Positions 62,995 through 64,000 of a stretch of 64,000 bases of DNA are shown here, in pieces (position 1 is the stretch's first letter; each line of letters starts with the position of its first letter). The position numbers and the translations under genes were made by a program. Below the pieces are notes generated by a model. It saw only the letters and a program-made list of their open reading frames with translations, did not search any database and was not told the origin of the DNA. The stretch is from contig NZ_SSDF01000072.1 in NCBI RefSeq assembly GCF_004794515.1, positions 46,581 through 110,580 on the forward strand. Direction: 5' to 3'. This DNA is from Microbacterium sp. A20. Lineage in GTDB: Bacteria; Actinomycetota; Actinomycetes; Actinomycetales; Microbacteriaceae.

Positions 62995-64000
62995 TCAGGC
63001 GCCGAGCTGAGCGGCGAACTGCGCCGACTCGAGGCGGGCCTTCACCGCGCCCAGGAACCGGGCCGCATCCGCACCGTCGATGATCCGGTGATCGTACGAG
63101 AGCGCGAGGTACACGTAGGAACGGATCGCGATGGCATCCGCACCGCCGACCTTCACGAGGCCGGGACGCTTGACGACCGTGCCGGTGCCGAGGATCGCGG
63201 ACTGGGGAAGGAAGACGACCGGAGTGTCGAACAGCGCGCCCCGCGAACCGGTGTTGGTCAGCGTGAAGGTGCCGCCGGCGAGCTCGTCGGGCTTCAGCTT
63301 GTTATCGCGCGTGCGAGCGGCGAGATCAGCGATCTCGTGTGCGATCTGAGCGATGTTCTTCGAGGCCGCGTCGCGCAGCACGGGCGTGAGCAGGCCGCGC
63401 TCGGTGTCGACCGCGATCGACACGTTCTCGCTCGCCGGGTACACGATGTTCTCGCCGTCGACCGTCGCGTTCACGATCGGGAACGCCTGCAGCGCCTCAG
63501 CGGTCGCCAGCGCGAAGAACGGCAGGAACGACAGCTTGTCGCCGGTCTTCTCGAGGAACGAAGCCTTCACGCTGTCGCGGTAGTCGGCCAGCGCCGTGAC
63601 GTCGACCTCGACCACCGTGGTCAGCTGGGCGGTCTGCTGCATGGACTCGACGGCACGCTTGGCCAGAACCTTGCGCAGACGCGACATCGGCTGCGTGGTG
63701 CCGCGCAGCGGGGAAACCTCGAGCGGTGCCGGTGCCGGCGCCGATGCAGCGGCCGCAGCGGGTGCCGTCGCGGTCTCAGCGGCCTTGAGGACGTCTTCCT
63801 TGCGGATGCGACCACCCACGCCGGTTCCGGTGACGGAAGCGAGGTCCACGCCCTGCTGTGCGGCCAGGCGCCGCACCAACGGAGTCACGTACAGGTTGTC
63901 GTTCTCGGTGGGCAGCGCGAGCTTCTGCGCGGCGGGAGCCGGAGCAGCGGCGGGTGCCGGAGCGGCGGCGGGTGCCGGAGCGGCGGCGGGTGCCGGAGCG
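62995..64000 (-). CDS. sucB: 2-oxoacid dehydrogenase E2 (dihydrolipoamide acyltransferase), partial
   Basis: The C-terminal 335 codons of an E2 protein, open at the right edge. In order they show an Ala-Pro linker (18-base repeats, APAPAA), the peripheral subunit-binding domain ([35 protein letters not shown]), a second Ala-Pro linker, and the catalytic acyltransferase domain ending in [16 protein letters not shown] with catalytic His and Asp. The lipoyl domains lie outside the window. In Actinobacteria one E2 often serves both pyruvate and 2-oxoglutarate complexes, so it may work with AceE encoded here. Confidence 0.93.
   Translation of the reverse strand, partial: APAPAAAPAPAAAPAPAAAPAPAAQKLALPTENDNLYVTPLVRRLAAQQGVDLASVTGTGVGGRIRKEDVLKAAETATAPAAAAASAPAPAPLEVSPLRGTTQPMSRLRKVLAKRAVESMQQTAQLTTVVEVDVTALADYRDSVKASFLEKTGDKLSFLPFFALATAEALQAFPIVNATVDGENIVYPASENVSIAVDTERGLLTPVLRDAASKNIAQIAHEIADLAARTRDNKLKPDELAGGTFTLTNTGSRGALFDTPVVFLPQSAILGTGTVVKRPGLVKVGGADAIAIRSYVYLALSYDHRIIDGADAARFLGAVKARLESAQFAAQLGA
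63929..64000. repeat. 18-bp tandem repeats encoding an Ala-Pro linker
   Basis: Four copies of a GC-rich 18-base unit (GGTGCCGGAGCGGCGGCG and close variants) recur at exact intervals and continue past the window edge. They encode the flexible APAPAA linker of the E2 protein. Confidence 0.9.

Overview
The window is a stretch of ordinary chromosome from a high-GC Gram-positive actinobacterium. The family Microbacteriaceae, and probably Microbacterium or a close relative, fits best. The reasons are the strongly GC-rich codon use, the actinobacterial gene orders (aceE-fasR-fabD-fabH-acpP-fabF; divergent glgC/glgA; glnA2-glnE near glnA), actinobacterial families such as DUF3145, DUF4191 and DUF3099, a Rieske protein inside the suf operon, a zinc-free type B L31, and BioQ-, GlnR- and DtxR-like sites. 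The genus is inferred from these features and not from any search. There is no prophage, insertion sequence, CRISPR array or replication origin, and no gene-free stretch longer than about 170 bases.

Layout. 1-3.3 kb: end of an Fe-S assembly operon (sufB-sufD-Rieske-sufC-sufT). 3.3-7.8 kb: PLP C-S lyase, MFS exporter, and a biotin-transport module (bioQ regulator divergent from bioM-bioN, with two tandem operators). 7.8-11.7 kb: a dedA-histidine kinase-response regulator operon followed by a membrane acyltransferase. 11.9-17.4 kb: ABC-F protein, HAD hydrolase, flavin-binding protein and cupin, a SURF1 operon, and a repeat-bearing membrane protein. 17.5-23.4 kb: fabG, hydrolase, serB, glycogen genes glgC/glgA, ABC ATPase, rpmE2 with a structured leader. 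23.4-28.6 kb: a GmrSD-like DUF262/DUF1524 gene coupled to an alpha/beta hydrolase, then an HxD...H...R oxygenase-like gene behind an iron box, then DUF3145. 28.8-31 kb: divergent MocR regulator and YczE membrane protein. 31-38.7 kb: aceE, fasR and the fatty-acid synthesis operon. 38.8-47.5 kb: tRNA-Val, metabolic singletons (reductase-like protein, epimerase, ldh, SDR/XRE pair, aldo/keto reductase), YchJ, zinc-ribbon protein, PolA-like polymerase and rnpB. 47.5-58.8 kb: lipoprotein, ppgK, glnA2-glnE, lipid kinase, AI-2E family permease, AraC remnant, and glnA behind a four-half-site GlnR box. 58.8-64 kb: divergent retropepsin-like protease and RimK-like ligase, DUF4191, an unknown membrane protein, and the end of an E2 acyltransferase gene (sucB).

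The genes form several local circuits. Pyruvate dehydrogenase, the FAS activator and the FAS enzymes lie head to tail on one strand, joining acetyl-CoA supply to lipid synthesis. GlnA, GlnA2 and GlnE form a nitrogen-assimilation group. Ldh, aceE and the E2 gene handle pyruvate and 2-oxoglutarate.

A pattern runs through the whole window. Many genes carry a TANNNT hexamer ending six or seven bases before the start codon, which puts the expected transcription start on the start codon itself. Leaderless mRNA is therefore probably common in this organism. The least understood items are the DUF262-hydrolase pair, the iron-box oxygenase-like gene and the RimK-TrkA_C/protease pair.
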